64,000 nt of DNA from Croceicoccus gelatinilyticus (GTDB taxonomy: Bacteria > Pseudomonadota > Alphaproteobacteria > Sphingomonadales > Sphingomonadaceae): NCBI RefSeq assembly GCF_018398395.1, contig NZ_JAHCBF010000006.1, forward strand, positions 186,001 through 250,000. The letters are read 5' to 3'. Shown one piece after another: positions 8,870-18,456 of this stretch. The notes under the pieces are model-generated. The model did not search any database and was not told the origin of the DNA. It saw nothing but the letters and a program-made list of their open reading frames with translations. Each line of letters begins with the position of its first letter. The stretch's first letter is position 1. The translations under genes were made by a program, and so were the position numbers.

Positions 8870-11653
8870 TCAGCCGTGTGCGCCGAACTCGTTCGCGATC
8901 GCGGTACCGATCCTGAGCACGAGTGCATAGGCTTTCTCGATCGGATCGATGAAATCGCGCCGGATGGCGTGATAGCCGCTGTCGCTGCCGTCCGGATATT
9001 GGCTGCCCTCGGCAATCTCGAAATCGTCGATCGAAGGGAAGCTGGTCGGGAAGGCGCGGCGCATTTGCGCAAGTGCGTCGTCGATCCGCAGCGTGAAGAC
9101 CATCTCCAGCACGTCCTCGCGGCTGATGTCGTTCGACCGTGAGAAGACCGGGACCTGCACCGCCTTCAGGAACATGTGCTGCAAAAGCGCGAGGCGCAGG
9201 GCCTGAAGCACGCCGATGGATCGGCGCTTGTGCTCTCGATCCGTGATGGCGGGGCCCCATTCGTCCGTTGCGCCTGGGATCGAATCCATCAACTTGTGCA
9301 AATGCATGGCATCGACGCGAAGCCGGCTGGCGAGGCGACGGAACGTGCCGACGCGGTCGTCCTTGGTCAGGTAATCGGCAAGGATCAGGCACGGATCGGT
9401 GAGGTGCTTTTCCGTCCCGCGATATGGGCGGCTGGCCCAATAGGCGGAATTGAACAGTTCGCCATAGGCGGCCACCGTCTTGATGCTGGCCAGCGCGTCA
9501 GCTGCACGGACAAGGCGCAGGAGCTGCTTGCCGCGCTCGCTGGTTGAAAGAAGCTCGGCAATCTCCTCGATGTTGTTTTCCGCAGCCGTGCCGAAACCGG
9601 CGATGACGTTCACCGGATAGCCAAGCTGTTGCAGGATGGCGTTGTGCGGGATCGCGCGGATCTGGCGCAGGCTCATCTTCCGGTCGGAAGCAAGGTCCGA
9701 CTGGCGGCGCGAACGACGGCTGCCGGTATCGTTCAGCAGGCCGAGGCCAAAGGCGGTGATCGCGCGGCTGTAAGTGGCCGAGACGAGGTGCATGTTCTGC
9801 ACCCGCCGGATCGCGCGGTAGAAATCGAGGCTGAGGTCGGTGCGGCGATAGAACTGGTCGGTCGGCGCATCGGGGTCGGCATCGGTCGGCGGGTTTTCGG
9901 CGATGCGCGTCAGAGTGGCGAGCGCGAGTTCGGGCGTGCCGAACCACAGGTAACCGTCACCGCCCTGGAAGCTGACTTCGGGTTCCAGCCTGATGCCAGC
10001 GCGCACGAAGCGGCGGCGGGCCCACGGTGAAAGCGGCCATTCCAGCCGGTCCTTCATCGACGCGGGATGCGCGCCGCGGCCCATGGATTCGCCGTGGGTG
10101 TTGAAGATCAGCGCGGCAACGTCGGTAAGGTCATTCGACTTCATCGCGTCGGCAAGGCGGCCCTGAAGACGCTCGATCGCAAGGCTGGCGGGTATCTGCC
10201 CGACAAAACGGCCCGCGTCGGAGAAACCGGTCTGGATGCAGACGCGGCCACGCTTGCGCGCATAAATTCGGTATTCGTCTTCGGCCAGCAGGGCGTCGAG
10301 AAAGCGGCCGCCGTGTTCCAGTGCGGCTTCGGTCTCGAACAGGGGCGAGACGTCGACCTTGTCCTCTATCCCGAAAAGCTTGGCGAAATAGAGCGCGGCC
10401 AGCACCGTCTGCGGCTGTTCGCATTCGGCGATCAACATGCGGATCGGCGCATCGGCGTCGATGTGCTTCAGGATCTGCTGCATCGCGAGGAACTGACGGA
10501 TCGCGGTGCTGCCCTCGATCGCCAGCGCGGCGAAGTTGGCGTTGAGCGGGGTCACGTCCTCGAGCGCGGTGCGGATCGTGTTGAGCGCGGCCTGGCTCGA
10601 CAGGTCGAGCTTGGATTCGGGGTCGACCCGGCGGCGGATCGCGTTCTGCAACTGGCTGGAGTTCACGCGGAAGTGAATTAGCCCCATGCCGAGACCGTCG
10701 GCGCGCATGGCGGCAGCGGCGGTCAGCAGGGTGGTTGCGGTATCTTCATCCGCATCTCCGGCCATCGCCTCAAGCTCGGCCATGACGGGCGCGAGCGAGA
10801 CGATCTTGGCGGGGCTGTCCGCGGTCAGCGAATTGGCGGTGTGCGACAGGAGCGCAGGGTCCGACAGGTCCTTGGCGAACATCGCCGCCATCTCGCCGGT
10901 ATGCTCCGCAGCGGCCGAGAGCCGTCCTGCGATCTCCGGCGCGTCCTGCACCAGCATCGCGGCATAGGACGCAAGGCGTTCGGCCTTTTCCTGGAGGCGA
11001 TAGCGGATCGAGGTGTTCCACCCGATGTCGGTGCGCCCGTCCATGTCGTAACCGACCCACGTGGCAAGGCGGACGGGAGTGGGTGCAAAGCGCTTCCAGT
11101 CGGACGGCCACTTGCCGCGCGCCTGTTCGAACAAGGTACGCACGATCCGATCGCGGGCGCCTTGCGCACGCGACATTGCCGACATCGCGGCATCGTGTTC
11201 GGAATCGAGCGTGATCATCGTCCGTTCGTGCGGAGCAGCGCAAACGGTGTCGCCGTTCACTTCACCCTCGGTCGCCGCGTGTGCCACCGATCCGGCCTGC
11301 GCCGGGGTCAGCAGGAAAGTCGGGTGCGCTGTGAAGACGACGTGAAGGAGGGGATGCTGCCAGCGGGCTGCGAAAGTTTCGAAATCCTCTGTCTGCTTTT
11401 CGAAGGCCTTGAGGTTTTCTTCCGGCGCCATCGGCGCGACCATGCGATCAAGCTTTTGCGCGCGAGCCAGCAGGCCTTCACATTCGAGCGCGCTGACGAG
11501 AGCGTCGATCTCGGCAAGGTCGATCTCTTCCGATTCCAGTTTGCGCGAGAATTCGAGCCCCAGCTGGAAGACCGGGTTGAACAGAGGCGTTTCGCGGGTC
11601 CGTGAATGCAGGTCGCGAAGACGGTCGTGGAGCGCGGCGATCTTCGGGTTCAT
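8870..11653 (-). CDS. ppc: Phosphoenolpyruvate carboxylase family protein, divergent active site
   Basis: A 927-residue protein of normal length for PEP carboxylase, which adds bicarbonate to phosphoenolpyruvate to make oxaloacetate. The first catalytic motif TAHPT is intact (residues 108-112), and the allosteric/substrate region keeps GSR and LRQIRAIP. Two other motifs have drifted. The usual GYSDSxKDAG reads GFSDAGRFVG, and the usual FHGRGGSVGRGGGP reads FNTHGESMGRGAHP, so a catalytic His and Arg are replaced although the last Arg is kept. It may be a specialised or weakened enzyme. Start ATG 11651-11653 follows AAGGGGAA. It lies 11 bp after eda, tying anaplerosis to the Entner-Doudoroff genes. 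Confidence 0.85.
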   Translation of the reverse strand: MNPKIAALHDRLRDLHSRTRETPLFNPVFQLGLEFSRKLESEEIDLAEIDALVSALECEGLLARAQKLDRMVAPMAPEENLKAFEKQTEDFETFAARWQHPLLHVVFTAHPTFLLTPAQAGSVAHAATEGEVNGDTVCAAPHERTMITLDSEHDAAMSAMSRAQGARDRIVRTLFEQARGKWPSDWKRFAPTPVRLATWVGYDMDGRTDIGWNTSIRYRLQEKAERLASYAAMLVQDAPEIAGRLSAAAEHTGEMAAMFAKDLSDPALLSHTANSLTADSPAKIVSLAPVMAELEAMAGDADEDTATTLLTAAAAMRADGLGMGLIHFRVNSSQLQNAIRRRVDPESKLDLSSQAALNTIRTALEDVTPLNANFAALAIEGSTAIRQFLAMQQILKHIDADAPIRMLIAECEQPQTVLAALYFAKLFGIEDKVDVSPLFETEAALEHGGRFLDALLAEDEYRIYARKRGRVCIQTGFSDAGRFVGQIPASLAIERLQGRLADAMKSNDLTDVAALIFNTHGESMGRGAHPASMKDRLEWPLSPWARRRFVRAGIRLEPEVSFQGGDGYLWFGTPELALATLTRIAENPPTDADPDAPTDQFYRRTDLSLDFYRAIRRVQNMHLVSATYSRAITAFGLGLLNDTGSRRSRRQSDLASDRKMSLRQIRAIPHNAILQQLGYPVNVIAGFGTAAENNIEEIAELLSTSERGKQLLRLVRAADALASIKTVAAYGELFNSAYWASRPYRGTEKHLTDPCLILADYLTKDDRVGTFRRLASRLRVDAMHLHKLMDSIPGATDEWGPAITDREHKRRSIGVLQALRLALLQHMFLKAVQVPVFSRSNDISREDVLEMVFTLRIDDALAQMRRAFPTSFPSIDDFEIAEGSQYPDGSDSGYHAIRRDFIDPIEKAYALVLRIGTAIANEFGAHG

Positions 11654-11664
11654 GCAGTTCCCCT

Positions 11665-12276
11665 TCAGGATTGGAGTGCGGCGGCTTCGGATGCGAGCTT
11701 GCGGATGGTGTCCTTGTCGGCGCCCTTGGGCGCGACCCAGCTACCGCCGACACACAGGATTTGCGGGTGGGACAGCCAGTCGGGCGCGGTCTTCAGCGAG
11801 ACGCCGCCGGTGGGGCAGAACTTGGCCATGCCGAACGGTGCGGCAATGGCCTTCAGTGCGGGCAGCCCGCCATTCGCTTCTGCCGGGAAGAACTTGAAGT
11901 GCGAAAGCCCCATGTCGAGGCCTTCCATGATTTCCGCGCTTGTCGCCACGCCCGGCAGGAACGGCACGCCCGCGTCCTTGGCCGCGCGACCGAGATTTTC
12001 GGTGAGGCCGGGGGAGACGACGAATTCGACGCCTGCGCGCAGGACCTTCTCCAGATCCTTGGTCGAAAGGACAGTGCCAGCGCCCACGATAGCGCCGGGC
12101 ACGGTCTTCATCGCCTCGATCACGTCGAGAGCGCAAGGCGTGCGCAGCGTGACTTCAAGGCATGGCAACCCGCCTTCGACCAAAGCTTCGGCCACTGGGA
12201 TCGCATCGTCGACATCGTCGATCACGAGGACCGGAATGACAGGCGCTTTCGTCATGATGGAATGAATGTCGGTCAT
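11665..12276 (-). CDS. eda: 2-keto-3-deoxy-6-phosphogluconate (KDPG) aldolase
   Basis: A 203-residue class I aldolase of the Entner-Doudoroff pathway, splitting KDPG into pyruvate and glyceraldehyde-3-phosphate. The Schiff-base lysine is in HFKFFPAE (Lys128), and the catalytic glutamate is in EVTLRT (Glu41). GAGTVL and CPTGGV, the phosphate-binding parts of the TIM barrel, are also present. The start ATG 12274-12276 follows AGGGAA. The gene sits between edd (34 bp before) and ppc (11 bp after). The length matches the bacterial family, so it is complete. Confidence 0.97.
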   Translation of the reverse strand: MTDIHSIMTKAPVIPVLVIDDVDDAIPVAEALVEGGLPCLEVTLRTPCALDVIEAMKTVPGAIVGAGTVLSTKDLEKVLRAGVEFVVSPGLTENLGRAAKDAGVPFLPGVATSAEIMEGLDMGLSHFKFFPAEANGGLPALKAIAAPFGMAKFCPTGGVSLKTAPDWLSHPQILCVGGSWVAPKGADKDTIRKLASEAAALQS

Positions 12277-12310
12277 CGTATTCCCTGTTCTTTTACGTCG
12301 TCAGGCGCGG

Positions 12311-14140
12311 TCAAAGACCGGCGAGCGCAAGCATGGCTGAGCCGCCTTTTTCCGCACCGTCGGCACCGGCGCGCATCATGGCGAAGAGTTCGCGGCCTAC
12401 GCCCCAAGCCGCGGGCGGCGCGGCGGCAGGCTGGCGGGCCGAAAGGTCGGCAGTGGTCGAAAGCGTGCCGTTGTGCGCATCGACGCGGATCACGTCGCCA
12501 TCCTGCACATAGGCGAGCGGACCGCTGTTCCCGCCTGCATCGGCCAGCGCTTCGGGCGTGCAGTGGATCGCGGCGGGGACTTTGCCCGATGCGCCAGACA
12601 TGCGGCCATCGGTGACCAGCGCGACCTTGAAGCCGCGATCCTGAAGAACGCCCAGCGGCGGGGTCAGCTTATGCAGTTCGGGCATGCCGTTGGCGCGCGG
12701 GCCCTGGAATCGGACAACGACGACGACGTCGCGGTCCAGCTCGCCGGCCTTGAACGCCTTGGCAACGTCTTCCTGCGTCTGGAACACGCGGGCGGGTGCC
12801 TCGATAACCCAGCGTTCCTCGTCCACCGCGCTCGTCTTGATCGTCGCGCGGCCGAGATTGCCGGTCAGCAGGCGCATGCCGCCGTCCGGGTTGAACGGAT
12901 CTGACACGGGGGCGAGCATCGTCGGATCGAGCGGGGTGGCGGGTGCGGCCTGCCACGACAGGTCCTTGTCGTTCATCACAGGCTCTTGCGACTGATCCGA
13001 AAGGCTGCCGCCGCCGACAGTGACGATGTCATCATGGGCAAGGCCGGAACCGAGTAGTTCGCGGATGACATAGCCCATGCCGCCCGCCGCGTGGAACGCG
13101 TTCACGTCGCCAGTACCGTTCGGATAGACGCGGGTGATGAGCGGGACGACCTTCGACAATTCGTCGAAGTCTTCCCAGTCGATCTGAACGCCTGCGGCCC
13201 GCGCGATTGCGGGCAGGTGCAGCGCGTGATTGGTCGAACCGCCCGTGGCGAGCAGGCCGACTACGGCGTTCACGATCGCCTTTTCATCGACGCAGGCCGA
13301 AAGCGGGCGCGGATCGGAACCGCGGGTCGAGATCTTCGCCAGCTGGTGCACGGCGGCGCGGGTGAGGGCGGAGCGCAGCGGCGTGTTCGGCGGAATGAAA
13401 GCCGCGCCCGGAATATGCAGGCCCATCATCTCCATCATCATCTGGTTGGAGTTGGCCGTGCCATAGAACGTGCAGGTGCCCGGCGCGTGATAGGAGGCAG
13501 ACTCGCTGGCGAGCAGTTCGTCGCGCCCGACCTTGCCCTCTGCATAGAGTTGGCGGGTCTTCTGCTTTTCCTTGTTGCCGATCCCGCTGGGCATCGGGCC
13601 CGAGGGAACGAGAATGCAGGCAAGGTGGCCAAAGCGCAGCGCGCCGATCAGCAGACCCGGTACGATCTTGTCGCAGATGCCGAGGAGGGCCATGCCGTCG
13701 TACATCTCGTGGCTGAGGGCAACGGCAGTGCCCATCGCGATCGTGTCGCGGCTGAACAGTGACAGGTCCATGCCGTCCTGCCCTTGCGTCACGCCGTCGC
13801 ACATGGCGGGGACGCCGCCAGCGACCTGCATCGTCGCGCCGACTTCGCGGGCGTAGATCTTCATCGCTTCGGGATAGCGGCCATAGGGCTGATGCGCCGA
13901 AAGCATGTCGTTGTAGGCAGTTACGATGGCGAGGTTCGGTGCCTTGCCGCTGCCGATCGCGGCCTTGTCGTCCCCCATCGCGGCATAGCCGTGCGCAAGG
14001 TTGGAACAGGCTAGCGCCGTCCGGTCGGGATGACGGTCAGCCTCTCGCGCCATGAGGTCGAGGTATCTGCCACGGCTGTCGCGACTACGTTCAACGATGC
14101 GCTCTGTCACGCGGGCGAGGGTGGAGTGCAATTCGGCCAC
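12311..14140 (-). CDS. edd: Phosphogluconate dehydratase
   Basis: A 609-residue member of the IlvD/Edd family, which dehydrates 6-phosphogluconate to KDPG using an iron-sulfur cluster. Recognisable parts are [12 protein letters not shown] near the N-terminus, [13 protein letters not shown] with a cluster cysteine, [13 protein letters not shown] with another, and [15 protein letters not shown] near the C-terminus. The GTG at 14138-14140 is preferred as start because AAGGA sits 5 bp upstream and the product then begins [19 protein letters not shown], like other Edd proteins. An in-frame GTG at 14170 would add ten unlikely residues. It follows zwf after an 88-bp gap. Confidence 0.96.
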   Translation of the reverse strand: MAELHSTLARVTERIVERSRDSRGRYLDLMAREADRHPDRTALACSNLAHGYAAMGDDKAAIGSGKAPNLAIVTAYNDMLSAHQPYGRYPEAMKIYAREVGATMQVAGGVPAMCDGVTQGQDGMDLSLFSRDTIAMGTAVALSHEMYDGMALLGICDKIVPGLLIGALRFGHLACILVPSGPMPSGIGNKEKQKTRQLYAEGKVGRDELLASESASYHAPGTCTFYGTANSNQMMMEMMGLHIPGAAFIPPNTPLRSALTRAAVHQLAKISTRGSDPRPLSACVDEKAIVNAVVGLLATGGSTNHALHLPAIARAAGVQIDWEDFDELSKVVPLITRVYPNGTGDVNAFHAAGGMGYVIRELLGSGLAHDDIVTVGGGSLSDQSQEPVMNDKDLSWQAAPATPLDPTMLAPVSDPFNPDGGMRLLTGNLGRATIKTSAVDEERWVIEAPARVFQTQEDVAKAFKAGELDRDVVVVVRFQGPRANGMPELHKLTPPLGVLQDRGFKVALVTDGRMSGASGKVPAAIHCTPEALADAGGNSGPLAYVQDGDVIRVDAHNGTLSTTADLSARQPAAAPPAAWGVGRELFAMMRAGADGAEKGGSAMLALAGL

Positions 14141-14228
14141 GGTTTTCCTTCGGTCTTGTTCGGGCGGCACCGGGCTCCCTCATCCCGGATTACCGCGTTG
14201 CAGCGTATCAGTTCGGCAGTGCGCCCGG

Positions 14229-15680
14229 CTATTCGTGCCAGGTGACCCCGTCACGTTCGGCCAGCGCGATGGCCGCGGACGGCCCCCAGCTACCGGCGGT
14301 ATATGTCTTGGGCGTGATATTCGCCTCGTCCCAGGTTTCGCGGATACCGTCGATCCAGTTCCACTGGGCCTCGACCTCGTCACGGCGCACGAAGAGCGTC
14401 TGGTCGCCCTCGACAAGGTCGAGAAGCAGGCGTTCGTAGGCGATACGGCGTTCCGGGCCGGCAAAGGCATCGGGCATGGCGATATCGAGCGGAACCTGAC
14501 GCAGGCGAATGCCGCCGCGATCCAGCCCCGGCACCTTTGCCATCAGCGAAAGACGGATGTTCTCACGCGGCTGGATGCCGATGACGAGCGTGTTGGGCAG
14601 TGTCTTCGCGCCGCGATCCTCGAAGATCGAGAAGGGCACGTCGCGGAACTTCACGATGATCTCGGTCGTGCGTTCGGGCAGCCGCTTGCCGGTGCGCATG
14701 TAGAAGGGCACGCCCTTCCAGCGCCAGTTGTCGATATGGGCCTTCAGCGCGACGAACGTTTCCGTCTCGCTTTCCCGGCCCAGCTCGTCGTCATAACCGG
14801 GCACGGCTTCGCCATTGATGGCGCCTGCGCGGTACTGGCCGGTCACGGTTTCGTTCGGTTGGATCGGGCGCAGGGCGCGCAGGACCTTTACCTTTTCGTC
14901 GCGCACGGCAGTCGCATCGAAGCTGGTCGGCGGCTCCATCGCAACAAGGGCGAGAAGCTGCAGGATATGGTTCTGCACCATGTCGCGCAGCGCGCCGCTG
15001 CCGTCGTAATATCCGACGCGGGATTCGAGGCCCACGGTCTCGGCCACGGTGATCTGCACGTGGTCGATATGCGCTGCATTCCAAAGCGGCTCGAACATGA
15101 TGTTGGCAAAGCGCAGGGCCAACAGGTTCTGGACCGTTTCCTTGCCGAGATAGTGGTCGATGCGGAAAATCCGGTCCTCCGAAAAGGCCGAGGCGACCGC
15201 ATCGTTGATCTGGCACGAACTGGCGAGATCGACGCCCAGTGGCTTTTCCAGCCCGATGCGCACGTTTCCGGTGGCAAGCCCGTTGGCGGCAAGGCCCTTG
15301 ATGGTCGGTTCGAACAGCGAAGGTGCAGTCGAAAGGAAGATCGACAGGCCTTCGTTTTCTTCAGTCCCAATGGGGCCAACGCACTTTGCCAGCGTGTCGA
15401 AACCTTCGGGCGTGGAGGCGTCGAGGTCCTGATAGCGCAGCTTTGTCAGGAACGTGTCGACATCGACCTTGCGCCCCGCAGGCAGGAACTTTGCCAGCGC
15501 TTCTGCTGCGAAATTGCGGAAGCTTTCGTCGGTATATTCCGAACGCGCCGTGCCGATGATGTCGATGTTGTCGGGAAGCAGGCCGTCAGACGCGAGCGCG
15601 CAGAGCGAGGGAAGCAGCATGCGCTGCGACAGGTCCCCGGTGGCGCCGAAGAGAAGAAGCTTGTTCGCTGAAAAGGTCAT
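14229..15680 (-). CDS. zwf: Glucose-6-phosphate 1-dehydrogenase
   Basis: A 483-residue enzyme that oxidises glucose-6-phosphate to 6-phosphogluconolactone with NAD(P), the entry step of the Entner-Doudoroff and pentose phosphate routes. The nucleotide-binding FGATGDLS is at residues 11-18, EKPLG at 145-149 and the active-site RIDHYLGKE at 173-181. The start chosen is ATG 15678-15680; no strong ribosome binding site is visible, so an in-frame GTG 27 bp upstream remains possible. It is the first gene of the minus-strand run to edd, eda and ppc. No 6-phosphogluconolactonase (pgl) or glucokinase gene lies in the run, although these often accompany zwf-edd in relatives. Confidence 0.97.
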   Translation of the reverse strand: MTFSANKLLLFGATGDLSQRMLLPSLCALASDGLLPDNIDIIGTARSEYTDESFRNFAAEALAKFLPAGRKVDVDTFLTKLRYQDLDASTPEGFDTLAKCVGPIGTEENEGLSIFLSTAPSLFEPTIKGLAANGLATGNVRIGLEKPLGVDLASSCQINDAVASAFSEDRIFRIDHYLGKETVQNLLALRFANIMFEPLWNAAHIDHVQITVAETVGLESRVGYYDGSGALRDMVQNHILQLLALVAMEPPTSFDATAVRDEKVKVLRALRPIQPNETVTGQYRAGAINGEAVPGYDDELGRESETETFVALKAHIDNWRWKGVPFYMRTGKRLPERTTEIIVKFRDVPFSIFEDRGAKTLPNTLVIGIQPRENIRLSLMAKVPGLDRGGIRLRQVPLDIAMPDAFAGPERRIAYERLLLDLVEGDQTLFVRRDEVEAQWNWIDGIRETWDEANITPKTYTAGSWGPSAAIALAERDGVTWHE

Positions 15681-15814
15681 GCGGCGTACCGCAAAACTGG
15701 GGTGCACATGGTCGCTGGTCTTCTCCCGCTCGGGCCTTCGGACCCTGTTGTTAGCAATTGCAGCAAAGCTTGGGAAGCAGAGGCTTCTGCGCGCCACAAT
15801 GCTCCATTGCAAAA

Positions 15815-15843
15815 AGCATAGATAGCTTTGAGAACGTTCACAA
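15815..15843 (-). promoter_or_regulatory. Candidate sigma-70-type promoter of the zwf-edd-eda-ppc unit
   Basis: On the minus strand, -35 TTGTGA (15838-15843) and -10 TATGCT (15815-15820) are separated by 17 bp, close to the housekeeping consensus. Transcription would begin near 15808 and leave a leader of about 130 nt before zwf. Just upstream of the -35, at about 15849-15862, lies the small palindrome ATACGTAT inside a longer partly symmetric stretch, a possible operator. Regulator identity is unknown. Confidence 0.5.
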
Positions 15844-15905
15844 CCGGCAAATACGTATGCAACGCAAATCTTGGGCGCAAGCCGCGGAAGAGCGCAGCCC
15901 GCTCG

Positions 15906-16706
15906 TCAATCGACTGTCACTGTGATCTGCTTGTCGATGAAGTCGGCCATTCCGTAACTCGTGAGGAAGCTGACTTCAGCGGCGTCGCGCCCTACGCCGA
16001 TTTTTACGATCATGGACCTGTCGGCCATCTCGGTCGCATCGACAAGGTGCCAGCTGCCTGTACCGACAGGGCCGTCGGGATCGGCAAGAAAAACCTCTGC
16101 CACGGCATGGAAATCCTGCGGCTCGACATTAGGGGCGTAACAGCTGACATAGCGCGCCGGGATTCCCGAAGCGCGGATCATCGTGATGACGACATGGGCA
16201 TAGTCGCGGCAGACGCCCTGCCGTTCGACGAAACTGTCGAGCGCCGTCGTCGTCGCGGTGCTGGAACCAGGCGTATAGCTGAACTTGCGTGCGACCCAGT
16301 CGTGAATGGCGGCAACGCGTTCGCCACCCTGAAGGTTGCCGAACTCCGCTTCGACGAAGCTGTGGAACTGATCTGCGGGACAGAAGCGGGAATCGAAAAG
16401 ATAGGGCACCGCCTCGCCCGGAAGTTCGTGCGGCAGCATCGACGGGAGCCTGGAAATATCCGGCAAGGCGCGATTGATCTCGGCTGAAATCTCGTACTCG
16501 GCGCGGAATTCGCCCGAACAGCGCAGCCAGATCCGCTCTCCGATCGCATCTTCGCCAGCGACGCGGGCGGTATGCTCGGTCGGTGAGAATGTTAGGCCGG
16601 GGCCGGTCAGGACCTGCTCGGGAATGGCTGCTGCCTCCATCTGCAGCAGGAAATCGGTAGGGGCTGCGAAGTTGTAGGCGATGGACGACTTGATATTGAT
16701 GGTCAT
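15906..16706 (-). CDS. Transglutaminase-like cysteine peptidase family protein
   Basis: A 266-residue protein with the complete transglutaminase-like triad: Cys166 in RQGVCRDYAHV, His200 in DFHAVAEVF and Asp223 in WHLVDAT. The N-terminal 100 residues form the beta-rich part seen in bacterial transglutaminase-N proteins. No clear signal peptide is visible, so it is probably cytoplasmic. Family members act as cysteine proteases or amide-forming enzymes; the substrate is unknown. ATG 16704-16706 was chosen because the product then starts like its relatives; an in-frame ATG at 16745 would add 13 residues rich in proline. The next gene on this strand (YjbQ family) is 94 bp away. Confidence 0.83.
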   Translation of the reverse strand: MTINIKSSIAYNFAAPTDFLLQMEAAAIPEQVLTGPGLTFSPTEHTARVAGEDAIGERIWLRCSGEFRAEYEISAEINRALPDISRLPSMLPHELPGEAVPYLFDSRFCPADQFHSFVEAEFGNLQGGERVAAIHDWVARKFSYTPGSSTATTTALDSFVERQGVCRDYAHVVITMIRASGIPARYVSCYAPNVEPQDFHAVAEVFLADPDGPVGTGSWHLVDATEMADRSMIVKIGVGRDAAEVSFLTSYGMADFIDKQITVTVD

Positions 16707-16800
16707 GAAGACTCTCGGAAATGTCGGTATGGGGGGTGCGGGCATGACCGCTTCACCGCCACAACGCAGGTGACGGCGTTCCTATCCGCGCGTGATCAGA

Positions 16801-17217
16801 TTATTCGCCGAGAAGGTGCAGGTCGACCTGTCGGGTGTGCGGGCGCGTGCGATGCTCGACAAGATAGATGCCTTGCCACGTCCCGAGAGTTGGCCTGCCC
16901 GAAGCTACGGGGATCGAGAGCGAGACGCCGGTCAGGATCGATTTCAGGTGCGCGGGCATGTCGTCCGGCCCTTCGTCGTCGTGAACCCATCCGCTATCCT
17001 CGGGCGCGATCCGGTCCAGCCAGTCGACAATGTCCTGCCTGACTTCGGGCGCCGCATTTTCCTGAATGGTCAGCGATGCGGAGGTATGCCGACAAAAAAC
17101 CGTAAGCAGCCCGACATCGATGCCACTGTCAGCCACCCAGGCGCTGACCTCGCGCGTTATTTCGATAAGACCGCGCCCTCCGGTTCGGACATCGAAAGGG
17201 GTGAGGGACTGTCGCAT
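16801..17217 (-). CDS. YjbQ family protein (secondary thiamine-phosphate synthase-like)
   Basis: A 138-residue protein matching the YjbQ/UPF0047 family. The signature is HTSASLTIQENA in the first half, with a TWQGIYLVEHR segment near the C-terminus. The fold is a small beta-rich trimer with a putative metal site. Some members weakly complement thiamine-phosphate synthase loss, but the physiological role is unsettled. The start is ATG 17215-17217, giving MRQSLTPFDVRTGGRG; the open frame continues 14 codons upstream. It is divergent from the diacylglycerol-kinase-type gene at 17410. Confidence 0.87.
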   Translation of the reverse strand: MRQSLTPFDVRTGGRGLIEITREVSAWVADSGIDVGLLTVFCRHTSASLTIQENAAPEVRQDIVDWLDRIAPEDSGWVHDDEGPDDMPAHLKSILTGVSLSIPVASGRPTLGTWQGIYLVEHRTRPHTRQVDLHLLGE

Positions 17218-17409
17218 CGCGGTCGTATTCGCAAATTGGATCGCTTTTGCACAGGGCAATCGCCCGTCGTTCGCCCGTGCCGCCAGAGCCTGCGAAGCGG
17301 CGATTTACCTTCGTGTTTCAGGGATGCTGCACTGTTGCCGCAACACCATGACCGAATATTTCAGTTTTTTACGGATGATTTTTGGCCGCCCCGTCGCTAT
17401 GTCGGACCG

Positions 17410-18456
17410 ATGGATGGCACGATCTACGACGATTGCACCAGGCCGCTTTTCGCGTTCGACGGTGTAGGCGGACCTGCTCGCTCTGAGCAGGCCGAACCGT
17501 CGCGTCGTGGATCGAGCGCGCGGGAAGGATCGCGTGTCGCCGTCATTTCCAATCCGCGCAGCTACCGCAACAAGCGCCGTCCGCTGACGGTGCCAGGCGG
17601 TGTGCTGGTGGAATCGCCGCGTACGCGACACGAACTGCGCCGTACGCTGGCCGCGTTCAAGCATGACGGCGTGGAACTGGTGATCGTTGCCGGTGGCGAC
17701 GGTACGGTACGCGATGTGCTGACTTGCGGTACGGACGTGTGGGGCGACAGTCCGCCGGTGATTGGCGTCCTGCCTTGCGGCAAGACGAATGCCCTGGCGA
17801 TCGATCTTGGTGTTCCCGATGACTGGGACATCAGCCAGATGATCGCGGCCTGGAAAGCACGCAGCTTTGTCGAGCGTCCACCGATCGAGATCGAGCGTGT
17901 GAACGAAGGGCGTCCGGTTCTCGGCTACTTGTTCGGTGCCGGCGTTTTCGTCGATGCGACCGATCTTGCCCAGACGACGCATCGGTTCGGAGCCGTGAAC
18001 AACCTCGCCGTTGCCCTTTCGATTTTTGGCGCGGTGGCGAGCACGATCATGGGCGGCAACAATTCGGAATGGCGCCAGGGCAAGGCCATGGCCATCCGTT
18101 ATGGCGAAGATGCCAAACTTCTGGACGGGACCAAGGCCAACAGCGAAGGCCAGCGCTTCATCATGCTGGCCTCGACGATGGAACGCCTGCCGCTGGGCCT
18201 GAAGATTTTTGGCGAACGTCGTCCGGGCATGAAGACGCTGGTCGTCGATGCGCCGCCGCGTCGCTTCATGCGTATCTTCACACGTGTCCTGCGCGGTATG
18301 ACGTGGAAGACAATGGCAGACGATGGCGTCCACCGCGTAGATACCGGCGAAATGCGCATCGACCTTGAAGGTGGCTTCATCCTCGACGGCGAACGCTTCC
18401 CGGCGGGCGACTACCTGCTGCGCAAGGGCACACCGGTCACTTTCGTCACTTCCTGA
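17410..18456 (+). CDS. Diacylglycerol/sphingolipid kinase family protein
   Basis: About 348 residues. The core is a DAGK catalytic domain with the nucleotide-binding motif GGDGTV at about residues 95-100 and LPCGKTNALAIDLG near 118-131, then a C-terminal beta-sandwich typical of YegS/DagK proteins. Members phosphorylate diacylglycerol, sphingoid bases or related lipids using ATP, at the cytoplasmic face of the membrane. The lipid used here cannot be told. The first 40 residues are poorly conserved and charged; ATG 17410 is the most likely start, but a later start is possible. Its stop overlaps the next gene's ATG (TGATG at 18454-18458), so the two are translationally coupled. Confidence 0.85.
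   Translation: MDGTIYDDCTRPLFAFDGVGGPARSEQAEPSRRGSSAREGSRVAVISNPRSYRNKRRPLTVPGGVLVESPRTRHELRRTLAAFKHDGVELVIVAGGDGTVRDVLTCGTDVWGDSPPVIGVLPCGKTNALAIDLGVPDDWDISQMIAAWKARSFVERPPIEIERVNEGRPVLGYLFGAGVFVDATDLAQTTHRFGAVNNLAVALSIFGAVASTIMGGNNSEWRQGKAMAIRYGEDAKLLDGTKANSEGQRFIMLASTMERLPLGLKIFGERRPGMKTLVVDAPPRRFMRIFTRVLRGMTWKTMADDGVHRVDTGEMRIDLEGGFILDGERFPAGDYLLRKGTPVTFVTS

Noticed and set aside
14052-15671. 539-residue open frame on the plus strand
   Set aside because: It is antisense to zwf and the start of edd, both certain genes.
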